64,000 nt of DNA from Defluviibacillus sp043739385 (GTDB lineage: Bacteria; Pseudomonadota; Gammaproteobacteria; Burkholderiales; Burkholderiaceae_C), in NCBI GenBank assembly GCA_043739385.1, contig JAYUED010000001.1, forward strand, positions 140,353 to 204,352, written 5' to 3'. Shown one piece after another: positions 9,001 through 17,132 of the stretch (the stretch's first letter is position 1; the number at the start of each line of letters is the position of its first letter). The notes under the pieces were generated by a model. The model saw nothing but the letters and a program-made list of their open reading frames with translations. It was not told the origin of the DNA and ran no database searches. A program made the position numbers and the translations under genes.

Positions 9001-10802
9001 TGCAAAGTGCCGATCAAATCCAGATCAAGATGGCGCAGGGTGCCAAACCCGGCGAGGGCGGACAGTTGCCCGGCGGCAAGGTGTCCGAATACATCGGCAT
9101 GCTTCGCTACAGCGTGCCTGGTGTGGGTCTGATTTCACCCCCACCACACCATGATATTTATTCGATTGAAGACTTGGCGCAGCTGATTCATGACTTGAAA
9201 AACGTCGCTCCGCACGCCAGCATCAGTGTCAAGCTGGTCGCCGAAGTGGGTGTCGGCACTATCGCCGCTGGCGTTGCCAAGTGCAAGAGCGATCACGTTG
9301 TGATTGCGGGCCATGACGGCGGGACGGGCGCTTCGCCGCTTTCGTCCATCAAACATGCTGGTAGCCCGTGGGAAATCGGTTTGGCTGAAACTCAGCAAAC
9401 CCTGGTGCTGAATGGCCTGCGCGGTCGTATCCGCGTCCAGGCAGACGGCCAGATGAAGACTGGGCGTGACGTTGCCATCGGGGCCCTGTTGGGTGCGGAT
9501 GAGTTCGGCTTCGCTACCGCCCCGTTGGTGGTGGAAGGCTGCATCATGATGCGCAAATGCCATCTCAACACCTGCCCCGTGGGCGTTGCCACGCAAGATC
9601 CTGTACTGCGCAAGAAGTTCACTGGCAAGCCAGAGCATGTCGTTAACTACTTCTTTTTCATAGCAGAAGAAGTACGCCAGATAATGGCCCAGCTTGGTAT
9701 TCGTAAGTTTAACGACCTGATTGGCCGTGCTGACCTGCTTGACACCAAAAAGGGAATTGAACATTGGAAAGCCCAGGGTTTGGACTTCGCCCGCTTGTTC
9801 GCTGTACCTAATGTGCCTGCGGATATGCCTCGCTACCATGTCGCCAACCAAGAACACGGTCTGGAAAAATCACTGGACAACGTGCTGATCGAGAAATCGC
9901 AGCCCGCCATCCTGCGTGGCGAAAAAGTGAAATTCATGGAAGTTGCCCGCAACGTCAACCGTTCACTCGGTGCGATGTTGTCTGGTGCTGTCACTAAAGC
10001 ACACCCCCAAGGTTTGCCGGACGACACCATTCACATCCAGCTCGAAGGCACGGGCGGTCAGAGCTTTGGTGCGTTCCTCGCCAAGGGCATCACGCTGTAT
10101 TTGATTGGCGACGCGAATGACTATACCGGCAAGGGCTTGTCTGGTGGCCGCGTCGTCGTGCGCCCTAGCATCGACTTTCGGGGTGAAGCTGTACGCAACA
10201 CCATTGTGGGCAATACCGTGATGTACGGTGCTACCAGCGGTGAAGCTTTCCTAAGCGGCGTGGCCGGTGAACGCTTTGCCGTGCGTCTTTCCGGTGCAAC
10301 AGCGGTTGTCGAAGGCACCGGCGATCACGGTTGCGAGTACATGACCGGCGGCACCGTGGTGGTACTTGGCAAAACAGGCCGCAACTTCGCCGCAGGCATG
10401 AGCGGCGGCGTGGCTTTCGTCTACGACGAAGACGGCCAGTTCGACAAGCGTTGCAATACCAGCATGGTCACGTTAGACAAAGTGCTTTCAAGTTCAGAGC
10501 AGAAGAGCTCTGTAGATGCTGCGCTATGGCATCTCGGCATCACTGACGAAGCGAATCTGCGTCGTCTGCTGGAAGACCATAACCGTTGGACGGGCAGCAA
10601 ACGTGCCCGCGAGTTGCTCGATACCTGGGATGTGTCCCGCTCCAAGTTCATCAAGGTCTTTCCTGTGGACTACAAGCGCGCTTTGGGTGAGATGGCTGCC
10701 CAGAAAGCTGCCAAGGCGGCTATTCATGCGGCAAAACCAGTTGCAGCACAATCTGCTAAATCGACGACAGCTACTAAAAACGTAGCAGTTCCTGCGAAGT
10801 AA
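6024..10802 (+). CDS. gltB: glutamate synthase (NADPH) large subunit
   Basis: Large subunit of GOGAT, which makes two glutamates from glutamine and 2-oxoglutarate. The 1592-residue length is slightly above the family because of an Ala/Lys-rich C-terminal tail. The glutaminase nucleophile is Cys29 in HDACGVGFVAH, implying removal of a 28-residue propeptide. The FMN/3Fe-4S synthase domain has the cluster motif CIMMRKCHLNTC (C-x5-C-x4-C), and the C-terminal beta-helix has repeated GG motifs. The start at 6024 is supported by an AGGAGA ribosome site at 6013-6018. gltD follows 33 bases downstream, forming the usual gltBD operon. Confidence 0.97.
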   Translation: MMTADHIETERQRLQDQGLYSPAHEHDACGVGFVAHIKGIKSHAIVQQGLKILENLDHRGAVGADKLMGDGAGILIQLPDALYREEMSKLGVDLPAPGEYGVGMIFLPKEHASRLACEQEMERAIKAEGQVLLGWRDVPVNRDMPMSPTVREKEPVLRQVFIGRGNDVIVQDALERKLYVIRKTASANIQNLKLKHSKEYYVPSMSSRTVVYKGLLLADQVGTYYLDLQDERCVSALGLVHQRFSTNTFPEWPLAHPYRYVAHNGEINTVKGNYNWMKAREGVMSSPVLGADLQKLYPISFADQSDTATFDNCLELLTMAGYPISQAVMMMIPEPWEQHTTMDERRKAFYEYHAAMLEPWDGPASIVFTDGRQIGATLDRNGLRPSRYCVTDDDLVIMGSESGVLPVPENKIVRKWRLQPGKMFLIDLEQGRMIDDEELKANLANSKPYKQWIDNLRIRLDDVVGGGGEPATASESVVTLLDRQQAFGYTQEDLKFLMAPMATYGEEGLGSMGNDSPLAVLSDKNKPLYSYFKQLFAQVTNPPIDPIREAIVMSLVSFIGPKPNLLDINQVNPPMRMEVAQPILDFADMAKLRNIEVHTKGKFRSYTLDITYPLAWGHEGVEAKLASLCAEAVDAIKSGKNILIVSDRAVGPEQVAIPALLALSAVHQHLVIAGLRTTAGLVVETGSAREIHHFAVLAGYGAEAVHPYLAMETLASIHQDLPGDLSADKAIYNYVKAIGKGLSKIMSKMGVSTYMSYCGAQLFEIIGLNTETVKKYFTGTATRVEGIGVFAIAEEAIRTHKAAFGDDPVLEDMLETGGEYAWRARGEEHMWSPDAIAKLQHSTRSNSWNTYKEFAQLINDQSRRHLTLRGLFEFKIDPSKAIPVDEVESAKEIVKRFATGAMSLGSISTEAHATLAIAMNRIGGKSNTGEGGEDPARYRQELKGIPIKQGQTMSDLLGNDVFEVDYPLNEGDSMRSRIKQVASGRFGVTAEYLQSADQIQIKMAQGAKPGEGGQLPGGKVSEYIGMLRYSVPGVGLISPPPHHDIYSIEDLAQLIHDLKNVAPHASISVKLVAEVGVGTIAAGVAKCKSDHVVIAGHDGGTGASPLSSIKHAGSPWEIGLAETQQTLVLNGLRGRIRVQADGQMKTGRDVAIGALLGADEFGFATAPLVVEGCIMMRKCHLNTCPVGVATQDPVLRKKFTGKPEHVVNYFFFIAEEVRQIMAQLGIRKFNDLIGRADLLDTKKGIEHWKAQGLDFARLFAVPNVPADMPRYHVANQEHGLEKSLDNVLIEKSQPAILRGEKVKFMEVARNVNRSLGAMLSGAVTKAHPQGLPDDTIHIQLEGTGGQSFGAFLAKGITLYLIGDANDYTGKGLSGGRVVVRPSIDFRGEAVRNTIVGNTVMYGATSGEAFLSGVAGERFAVRLSGATAVVEGTGDHGCEYMTGGTVVVLGKTGRNFAAGMSGGVAFVYDEDGQFDKRCNTSMVTLDKVLSSSEQKSSVDAALWHLGITDEANLRRLLEDHNRWTGSKRARELLDTWDVSRSKFIKVFPVDYKRALGEMAAQKAAKAAIHAAKPVAAQSAKSTTATKNVAVPAK

Positions 10803-10835
10803 GCCGCAGTACCCCACACATTCAAGGATAAGAAC

Positions 10836-12311
10836 ATGGGAAAAATGACCGGCTTCATGGAATACGAGCGCATCGAAGAGGGCTACAAGCCTATCCCCGA
10901 GCGTCTTAAGCACTACAAAGAATTCGTCGTCGGATTGGACGATGCACAAGCCAAAATCCAGGGCGCACGCTGCATGGACTGCGGTACGCCGTTTTGCAAC
11001 AGCGGCTGCCCTGTCAACAACGTAATTCCTGACTTCAACGACTTGGTCTACAAAGGCAAGCCCGCTGACTGGAAGAATGCTATTGCAGTGCTGCACAGTA
11101 CCAACAACTTTCCCGAATTCACCGGCCGCATCTGTCCTGCACCCTGCGAGGCGGCATGTACGCTTAACGTGAATGACGACGCGGTGGGCATCAAATCCAT
11201 TGAGCACGCCATCATTGACCGCGCATGGTCTGAAGGCTGGGTTACGCCTCGTCCGCCTAAGCATAAGACGGGTAAAAAAGTTGCCATCGTGGGTTCTGGC
11301 CCTGCAGGCATGGCCGCTGCTCAGCAGCTGGCCCGTGTCGGCCATGATGTGACGCTGTTCGAGAAGAACGACCGCATCGGTGGTTTGCTTCGCTATGGCA
11401 TCCCCGATTTCAAAATGGAAAAGTTCCATATCGACCGCCGCGTTGAGCAGCTCGTGGCCGAAGGTGTGACCATGCGCACCAGCGTGCTGATTGGCGTGAT
11501 GCCCAAAGGCTCCAAAGTCACCAACTGGGCCAAAGAAACCATCAGTGCCGAGCAGTTGAAGGCCGACTTCGACGCTGTGCTGTTGACCGGTGGCTCTGAG
11601 CAGTCGCGTGACTTACCCGTTCCTGGGCGCGATCTTGATGGCATCCACTTTGCCATGGAAATGTTGCCCCAGCAAAATAAGGTCAACGCCGGTGACAAGG
11701 TCAAAGGTCAATTGCGCGCTGATGGCAAGCACGTCATCGTTATCGGCGGTGGCGACACAGGCAGTGATTGCGTGGGCACCAGCAACCGCCACGGCGCGAC
11801 CAGCGTTACCCAGTTTGAGGTGATGCCCCAGCCACCGGAAGAAGAAAACCGTCCGATGACGTGGCCCTACTGGCCGATCAAGCTGCGCACCAGCTCCAGC
11901 CATGAAGAGGGTTGTGGCCGCGAATTTGCTATTTCCACCAAAGAATTCATTGGTGAAAAAGGCAAAGTCACGGGTTTGAAAACCGTGCGCGTTGAGTTTA
12001 AAGACGGCAAGATGGTCGAGGTGGCGGGCTCAGAGCAAATTCTCAAGGCCGATTTGGTGCTGCTCGCTATGGGTTTCGTGAATCCTGTTGCGACAGTGCT
12101 CGATGCATTCGGTGTCGAAAAAGACGCTCGAAACAACGCTAAAGCCACCACTGAGTTCACCGGCGGCTACGCGACCAACGTGTCTAAGGTATTTGCCGCT
12201 GGCGACATCCGTCGCGGTCAGAGTTTGGTTGTATGGGCCATCCGTGAAGGCCGCCAGGCGGCGCGGTCTGTGGACGAATTTTTGATGGGATTTAGCGACT
12301 TGCCGCGTTGA
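10836..12311 (+). CDS. gltD: glutamate synthase (NADPH) small subunit
   Basis: FAD-containing small subunit that passes electrons from NADPH to the GltB synthase site. At 491 residues it is full length. N-terminal cysteine clusters CMDCGTPFCNSGCP and CPAPCEAAC bind 4Fe-4S centres; GSGPAGMAAA is the FAD Rossmann motif and GGGDTGSDC the NADPH motif; AAGDIRRGQSLVVWAI is the conserved C-terminal FAD segment. It is translated from ATG 10836 behind gltB. In related genomes the mla genes often sit close to gltBD; here the catabolic block intervenes. Confidence 0.97.
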   Translation: MGKMTGFMEYERIEEGYKPIPERLKHYKEFVVGLDDAQAKIQGARCMDCGTPFCNSGCPVNNVIPDFNDLVYKGKPADWKNAIAVLHSTNNFPEFTGRICPAPCEAACTLNVNDDAVGIKSIEHAIIDRAWSEGWVTPRPPKHKTGKKVAIVGSGPAGMAAAQQLARVGHDVTLFEKNDRIGGLLRYGIPDFKMEKFHIDRRVEQLVAEGVTMRTSVLIGVMPKGSKVTNWAKETISAEQLKADFDAVLLTGGSEQSRDLPVPGRDLDGIHFAMEMLPQQNKVNAGDKVKGQLRADGKHVIVIGGGDTGSDCVGTSNRHGATSVTQFEVMPQPPEEENRPMTWPYWPIKLRTSSSHEEGCGREFAISTKEFIGEKGKVTGLKTVRVEFKDGKMVEVAGSEQILKADLVLLAMGFVNPVATVLDAFGVEKDARNNAKATTEFTGGYATNVSKVFAAGDIRRGQSLVVWAIREGRQAARSVDEFLMGFSDLPR

Positions 12312-12322
12312 CGAGTGGGCAG

Positions 12323-12381
12323 AGGAAGGGGTGGCGGTGCCGCAAGCCTTTGCGGTACAGCTGCGTATTTATCCCCTTCCT
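12323..12381. repeat. nested inverted repeat downstream of gltD
   Basis: An outer stem AGGAAGGGG (12323-12331) pairs with CCCCTTCCT (12373-12381), enclosing an inner hairpin CCGCAA-GCCT-TTGCGG at 12340-12355. There is no T-run directly after the structure, so a simple intrinsic terminator is uncertain. It could be an RNA end structure for gltBD or a relic at the left edge of the catabolic block. The rest of the 246-base gap to the porin gene shows nothing else clear except the repeat at 12525-12541. Confidence 0.4.
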
Positions 12382-12524
12382 ACGACTTATGCACTTCCGC
12401 GCCCCGTGTCTCAATTGAATTAGTCTTTAAATACTACGTATCTCCGTCGCATGGTCAGGCTAGGTGTCTATTTGGCCAGACAAGCTCATTCACTGCAATG
12501 ACCTGTTGCCCAAGACCGTGATTC

Positions 12525-12541
12525 TTATCATTCAGTGATAA
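12525..12541. promoter_or_regulatory. inverted repeat upstream of the DUF1302 gene, candidate operator
   Basis: TTATCA-TTCAG-TGATAA is a perfect 6+5+6 inverted repeat ending 16 bases before the ATG of the outer-membrane protein gene. It lies beside its AGGAGA ribosome site. The position would suit a repressor or an RNA structure controlling translation. No second copy was noticed upstream of the other operons of the block, so the binding protein is unknown. Confidence 0.3.
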
Positions 12542-12557
12542 CGAATAGGAGACATTT

Positions 12558-14459
12558 ATGGTGCCAGCAACAAAACGACAGATTCCCGCGCTCATAGCGT
12601 GTTTGATAGGGGTTGCCCCTAGCGCATATGCGACCGATTTTGACTTGGGTCAAGGTTTACAGGCAACCGTTAACGGCGCTGCTTCGCTGGGCACGATGGT
12701 ACGAACCGACGCGCCTAACCCAGACAACTACGGACTTGTACCTTCCACGGCCGTTCCAGGCGCAGCACCTGGAAAGCTTGTCGGGCCTACGGGCGGTTCT
12801 GACCTGAACTATGCGCGTAACCAGCCAGTGTCCACCGTGGTCAAGGTGCTGGCCGATGTCGATGTGCATACCAAGGACCACAAATTTGGCGCGTTTGTTC
12901 GCACTGTTGGCTGGTATGACTTCACCTTGGGTCAGGCCGATGGTGCCTACGGTAACTATCCGAATCGCTATCAGACCAATGCCCCACTGTCCGACAACGG
13001 TTTTGCCAAGGAAGCGAAGTTCAGCAACGTGTTGTTCCGCGATGCTTTCGTTTATGGGCAGTTTGACTTGCCTCAAAACATGGTGCTTGATACCCGCTTG
13101 GGTCGTCAGGTATTGAACTGGGGGACTTCCCAGTTCCTGACAGGCGGCATCAACTCAGCTATCAATGCCACTGACTTCGCTGCGCTTGCACGCCCCGGCG
13201 CAACTGCAGCGGACGGTAAGTTGCCTTTGGGTATGTTCAGCGGCAGCCTGAAGATCAACGATTCTTGGAAGGCGGATGGTTTCATTCCTTATGAGTCACG
13301 CGCCACTGTTCTGCCAGGATGCGGAACGTTTTACGATGTGACGTCATTCGTTCCACAGGGCTGTAATCTTGCTGCTGCATTCACCGCACCTATCGCGGCC
13401 TATCCACCGCTTTCGACCGTCGCCTCGCTGACAGAAGCAAGCCTTATCAACAGCGGCCTCTATGTTCATCGTACGGCTGACAAGCTGGCTTCTGGCGCTG
13501 GACAATTCGGCGCTGCTATGCAGTACAGTGCCGCCAAATTGCAGACCGATTTCCGCGCTTATATTATTAATACGGCAAGCTCACTGCCCACTTACCGTGT
13601 GACTGTCGAGAACAACAATGGCGGTTACTACCCTGCCGGGTTGCTGGGCGCTTTGTCACGCCTTAAAAGCCCAACGGGGCTTGGCTACAGCTTGACCTAT
13701 CCGGAAAATACCAGGCTCTATGGCTTGAGTTTTGACACCAAGGCCGACACCACGACACGCTACTTCGGTGAAGTGGCTTTCCGGCCTAATCAGGCTCTGA
13801 GCATGAACGCGAGTGACCTGCTCTCCGCGTTCTTGTTGCGTGCCCCGAACTCACTGCTGCAAAACAACAAGAACATTTTGGGGGTTGCACCAGGAGGCAC
13901 TTTCGACGGCTTTGACCGGTACGGTGTCACAACAGCAAGCTTGGGCGTGAACAAAATATTTCCGGCTGCCATGGGCGCTGACCGCTGGGTCGTTGCGGCT
14001 GAAGCCGGCATCAGTCACGTGAACGGCCTGCCTGACCCGAGTGTGATGCGCTATGGCCGACCACTGCCCTACGGTGCAGCGGCTTACACCATCAACGGCA
14101 CACCAACCGCCTGTTCTGAGTCGGCGCCTGGTTTCAACGGTGTACCCGGAAAAACCTGTACCACCAGCGGCTACATTAGCTCGAATGCTTGGGGCGTTCG
14201 CACGCGAATTGCCGCAACCTATGGCAATGTCGTCGCTGGAGTGACATTGACGCCATCGGTGTACATTGCAAAAGATATCAAGGGGTTCTCTTACGACGGT
14301 ACGTATTCTCAAGGACGGTACACCGTACGTCCGGCGGTGCGCGCTGACTGGAGTAAGAAATTCTTCACCGAAGTTGCTTACACCAGGATGGGCGGTGGCG
14401 ACTACAACTTGCTGTCTGATCGCAGTAACATCACGCTGGTTGCCGGCATGGCGTTCTAA
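12558..14459 (+). CDS. DUF1302 family outer-membrane protein (porin-like)
   Basis: A 633-residue exported protein. It has an N-terminal signal peptide ending near PSAYA (about residue 25), then a Gly/Asn/Tyr-rich beta-barrel-like sequence ending in a terminal Phe (AGMAF) as in BAM substrates. The start TDFDLGQGLQATVNGAASLG and the LGRQVLNWGTSQFLTGGIN segment fit the DUF1302 family. That family is often found in gene clusters for hydrophobic substrates and is presumed to help them cross the outer membrane. Two Cys pairs (GCGTFYD...PQGCN; TACSES...KTC) may form loop disulfides. An AGGAGA ribosome site precedes ATG 12558. It is followed 27 bases later by the sulfatase maturase, so both are probably cotranscribed. 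Confidence 0.8.
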   Translation: MVPATKRQIPALIACLIGVAPSAYATDFDLGQGLQATVNGAASLGTMVRTDAPNPDNYGLVPSTAVPGAAPGKLVGPTGGSDLNYARNQPVSTVVKVLADVDVHTKDHKFGAFVRTVGWYDFTLGQADGAYGNYPNRYQTNAPLSDNGFAKEAKFSNVLFRDAFVYGQFDLPQNMVLDTRLGRQVLNWGTSQFLTGGINSAINATDFAALARPGATAADGKLPLGMFSGSLKINDSWKADGFIPYESRATVLPGCGTFYDVTSFVPQGCNLAAAFTAPIAAYPPLSTVASLTEASLINSGLYVHRTADKLASGAGQFGAAMQYSAAKLQTDFRAYIINTASSLPTYRVTVENNNGGYYPAGLLGALSRLKSPTGLGYSLTYPENTRLYGLSFDTKADTTTRYFGEVAFRPNQALSMNASDLLSAFLLRAPNSLLQNNKNILGVAPGGTFDGFDRYGVTTASLGVNKIFPAAMGADRWVVAAEAGISHVNGLPDPSVMRYGRPLPYGAAAYTINGTPTACSESAPGFNGVPGKTCTTSGYISSNAWGVRTRIAATYGNVVAGVTLTPSVYIAKDIKGFSYDGTYSQGRYTVRPAVRADWSKKFFTEVAYTRMGGGDYNLLSDRSNITLVAGMAF

Positions 14460-14486
14460 CTCAGACTCAGGTAAGAGGTATATGAC

Positions 14487-15770
14487 ATGAATTCCGCTCC
14501 CTCGCAGGCACGGGCACTGGCACTGACCGGAATTCATCTCATGGCCAAGCCGATTGGGCCGCTGTGCAATCTGGACTGCGGCTACTGCTTCTATCTAGAA
14601 AAAGAAAACCTATTCCCGCCTCGCGCTAAATTTCGCATGGCCGACGATGTGCTGGAAGCGTATGTCCGCCGCTACATTGGCGCGGTTCAGGCGCCGGAAG
14701 TCGAATTCACCTGGCAGGGCGGAGAGCCCACGCTGCTGGGAGTCGAGTTTTACGAACGCGCTGTGGCCTTTCAACAGCGCTATGCCACTGGCAAGATCAT
14801 CCGCAACACGCTGCAAACCAACGGCACGCTGCTTGACGATGCGTGGGGAGTTTTCCTCCAACGCGAAAAATTTCTGGTCGGTATCAGCTTGGACGGTCCG
14901 CGCCAGCTGAACGACGTTTCCCGACCTGATAAACGGGGCCGCTCCAGCTATGACGACACCCTGCGAGGCATGAATGTGCTGGCGCGGCACGGTGTCGACT
15001 TCAACGTGCTGGTCACGGTGTCGAGCGCCAATGTCGATCATCCGCTTGAGATTTATAGGCACCTGAAAGAGCAGGGTGCCCAGTTCATCCAGTTCAATCC
15101 AGTAGTAGAACGCCAGCCGGCGCCGACCGAGACCGTGATCGGCCTGCACTTTGCGACACCGCCTGCGCTGAGCCGGCCCGTGACGGCACCTACGCCCAAG
15201 GCAACAGCGGCACCTAGCGGCTTGGTGACTTCGCATTCAGTAGCCGCAGAAGCCTATGGCAAGTTTCTCACCGCCGTGTTCGACGAATGGGTACGCAACG
15301 ATGTTGGTACCGTGCACGTCATGAATTTTGAATGGGCCTTGCAGTCGTGGTGCCAAGTCCCGACCACCGCCTGTATCTTCAGCCCGAAGTGCGGCAAGGC
15401 CGGCATCGTCGAGCACGACGGCAGTGTCTACTCATGCGACCACTTTATGTACCCGGAATACAAGCTGGGCAACTTGCTGCATGACGACCCTGTCGTACTG
15501 ATGAATTCACCAGCACAGCAAGCATTCGGCGATGCCAAGGAAAGTACGTTGCCGGGCCAGTGCCAGCGCTGCGAGTTCCGTTTCGCTTGTCATGGCGAAT
15601 GCCCTAAAAATCGCTTCATCACAACTGCTGATGGCGAAGCCGGCCTTAACTACCTGTGCACCGGCTACATGAGCTATTTCCGCCACATCACGCCAGCCAT
15701 GAACATCATGGCCAAGCTGCTGGGCCAGGGGCGCCCGGCAGATGGCGTCATGCAGTTGCTACCCCGTTAG
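14487..15770 (+). CDS. radical-SAM anaerobic sulfatase-maturating enzyme (anSME/AtsB type)
   Basis: Converts an active-site Ser or Cys of a sulfatase to formylglycine without oxygen, in the cytosol. The 427-residue protein has the radical-SAM cluster CNLDCGYC (C27, C31, C34; CX3CX2C) in the diagnostic context KPIGPLCNLDCGYCFYLEK. A C-terminal SPASM region follows, with Cys in CIFSPKCGKAGIVEHDG, YSCDHFMYPEYKLGN, CQRCEFRFACHGECPKN and LNYLCTGY for two auxiliary clusters. The CDHF-YPEYKLGN block is typical of sulfatase maturases. Its partner is almost certainly the serine-type sulfatase at 31180-33510. A non-typical insert, Pro/Ala/Thr-rich, sits near residues 205-250. It converges with the MFS gene 19 bases away. 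Confidence 0.92.
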   Translation: MNSAPSQARALALTGIHLMAKPIGPLCNLDCGYCFYLEKENLFPPRAKFRMADDVLEAYVRRYIGAVQAPEVEFTWQGGEPTLLGVEFYERAVAFQQRYATGKIIRNTLQTNGTLLDDAWGVFLQREKFLVGISLDGPRQLNDVSRPDKRGRSSYDDTLRGMNVLARHGVDFNVLVTVSSANVDHPLEIYRHLKEQGAQFIQFNPVVERQPAPTETVIGLHFATPPALSRPVTAPTPKATAAPSGLVTSHSVAAEAYGKFLTAVFDEWVRNDVGTVHVMNFEWALQSWCQVPTTACIFSPKCGKAGIVEHDGSVYSCDHFMYPEYKLGNLLHDDPVVLMNSPAQQAFGDAKESTLPGQCQRCEFRFACHGECPKNRFITTADGEAGLNYLCTGYMSYFRHITPAMNIMAKLLGQGRPADGVMQLLPR

Positions 15771-15789
15771 TTAAGCAACTGCGCGGTGT

Positions 15790-17100
15790 TTATGCTGCGT
15801 TGATGGGCGCGTATTTCGCGACATCCTTTACGTACGAACGGGACGCCAGCACAAAGAAGACCGAGGCCACCAACGACACCACAGGTGCGATGGTGAGTGC
15901 GGTCTTCAGGTTCGTCATGTCCGACAGCAGACCCACCAGATAGGGCATCGGCGCCAGGCCCAGCAAGCTGGCACCCAAGACGGCAGCGGCCGTGACGGTG
16001 GCATGAACAGCAGGGTGCGTGACGTCGATCACCATCGCGACTGCCGAGCCGCCATGAGCGGCCGCGAACAAGGCACCTACCAGGAACAAACCCAGACTTA
16101 AAGGTCCGGGTGGCAACGCGAACGCCACAATCAACAGCACGCCGGACAGCAGCACATAGCCAGCGGGAACCAACGGACGGTACTGTGGCTTGCCGCGACT
16201 GATGCGGTCCGCCAGCCCACCACCGAACAACATGCCGAGTCCGGCCACCAGTACCACCACGGCGGCCATTAGCGCGGCCTTGCGAGCGTCGTATCCGTAG
16301 AAGCGGTTGAAGTAGGTCGGCACCCAGGCGATCAGCAACGCGGGTACGCCCATCTGCAGGCCAAATCCGATGAAAGTGAAGTTACCCGAGCGCGCCTCGA
16401 ACACCATCTTGACGATCTGGCTGAAGCTCAACCGCGCCAGCGCATTTCCATTCACGTCGCCCGTGGCAATGACCTTGACGGTCTCGTAGTCGCGAACCAG
16501 CCAGGGGTACAAAAAGGCAATCACCAGACCCGGTGCGCCCACAACGAAAAAAGCCATCCTCCAACCGTATTGCGTGGCAACAGCGCCACCGATGACCACA
16601 CCCAGGACGGAGCCGAACAGGCCCGCTGACTGGAACGCACCCAGCACCGCCGAACGCTTGCCAATGGGGAAGGTGTGCGCCAGGATGGCGGCGCCAGCTG
16701 CGGCATAGGCGGCTTCGCCTAAGCCTACAGCCGCACGGGCCAGCAGCAGTTCGGTATAGCTTGAAGCCATGCCGCAGGCGATGGTCGCCACGCACCAGAC
16801 CACCGCCATCAAAGTGATGCTTTTGACGCGACCCCATCGATCCGCAATGAGCGACATCGGCACTGTCATCACGCCAACGACCAACGACACGATACTGACG
16901 AGCCCGCCCAGCTGTGTATCCGACAAGCCCCAATCGGCTTTCAGGAACGGGAACACCGCGCCCATGACCTGACGCGACAGATAGTCCGACAGCATCAGGC
17001 TGAAGGTCAACGCAAACACTATCCACGGGTAGGCTTTTGACGCTTGGTACGGCCCTGGCACGGCCAATACGTCGCTGGGCATCGCGGTTTCAGTTTTCAT
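15790..17100 (-). CDS. MFS transporter
   Basis: A 436-residue inner-membrane permease with about 12 hydrophobic segments. The motif GGLVSIVSLVVGVMTVPMSLIADRWGRVKS contains the MFS loop 2-3 signature (D-R-W-G-R), and YLSRQVMGAVFPFLKADWGLSDTQLG matches the anion:cation symporter/sugar-acid-like branch. It is the last gene of the minus-strand beta-oxidation operon, 32 bases after the aldehyde dehydrogenase gene. By context it likely imports the organic substrate or an acidic intermediate; the true substrate is not evident. Confidence 0.85.
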   Translation of the reverse strand: MKTETAMPSDVLAVPGPYQASKAYPWIVFALTFSLMLSDYLSRQVMGAVFPFLKADWGLSDTQLGGLVSIVSLVVGVMTVPMSLIADRWGRVKSITLMAVVWCVATIACGMASSYTELLLARAAVGLGEAAYAAAGAAILAHTFPIGKRSAVLGAFQSAGLFGSVLGVVIGGAVATQYGWRMAFFVVGAPGLVIAFLYPWLVRDYETVKVIATGDVNGNALARLSFSQIVKMVFEARSGNFTFIGFGLQMGVPALLIAWVPTYFNRFYGYDARKAALMAAVVVLVAGLGMLFGGGLADRISRGKPQYRPLVPAGYVLLSGVLLIVAFALPPGPLSLGLFLVGALFAAAHGGSAVAMVIDVTHPAVHATVTAAAVLGASLLGLAPMPYLVGLLSDMTNLKTALTIAPVVSLVASVFFVLASRSYVKDVAKYAPINAA

Positions 17101-17132
17101 TTTTTGTCTCCAGTTTTATTTATTATTTCGAT

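Noticed and set aside
8169..9017. 282-codon minus-strand open frame inside gltB
   Set aside because: It lies wholly antisense to the conserved gltB sequence, has no ribosome site or recognisable domain, and is explained by codon composition of gltB.
10524..11429. 301-codon minus-strand open frame across the gltB-gltD junction
   Set aside because: Antisense to two conserved genes; its protein sequence resembles no family and follows the shadow pattern of high-GC coding DNA.
12315..12521. 68-codon plus-strand open frame between gltD and the porin gene
   Set aside because: Weak start, no ribosome site, low-complexity start and overlap with the nested hairpin; not protein-like.
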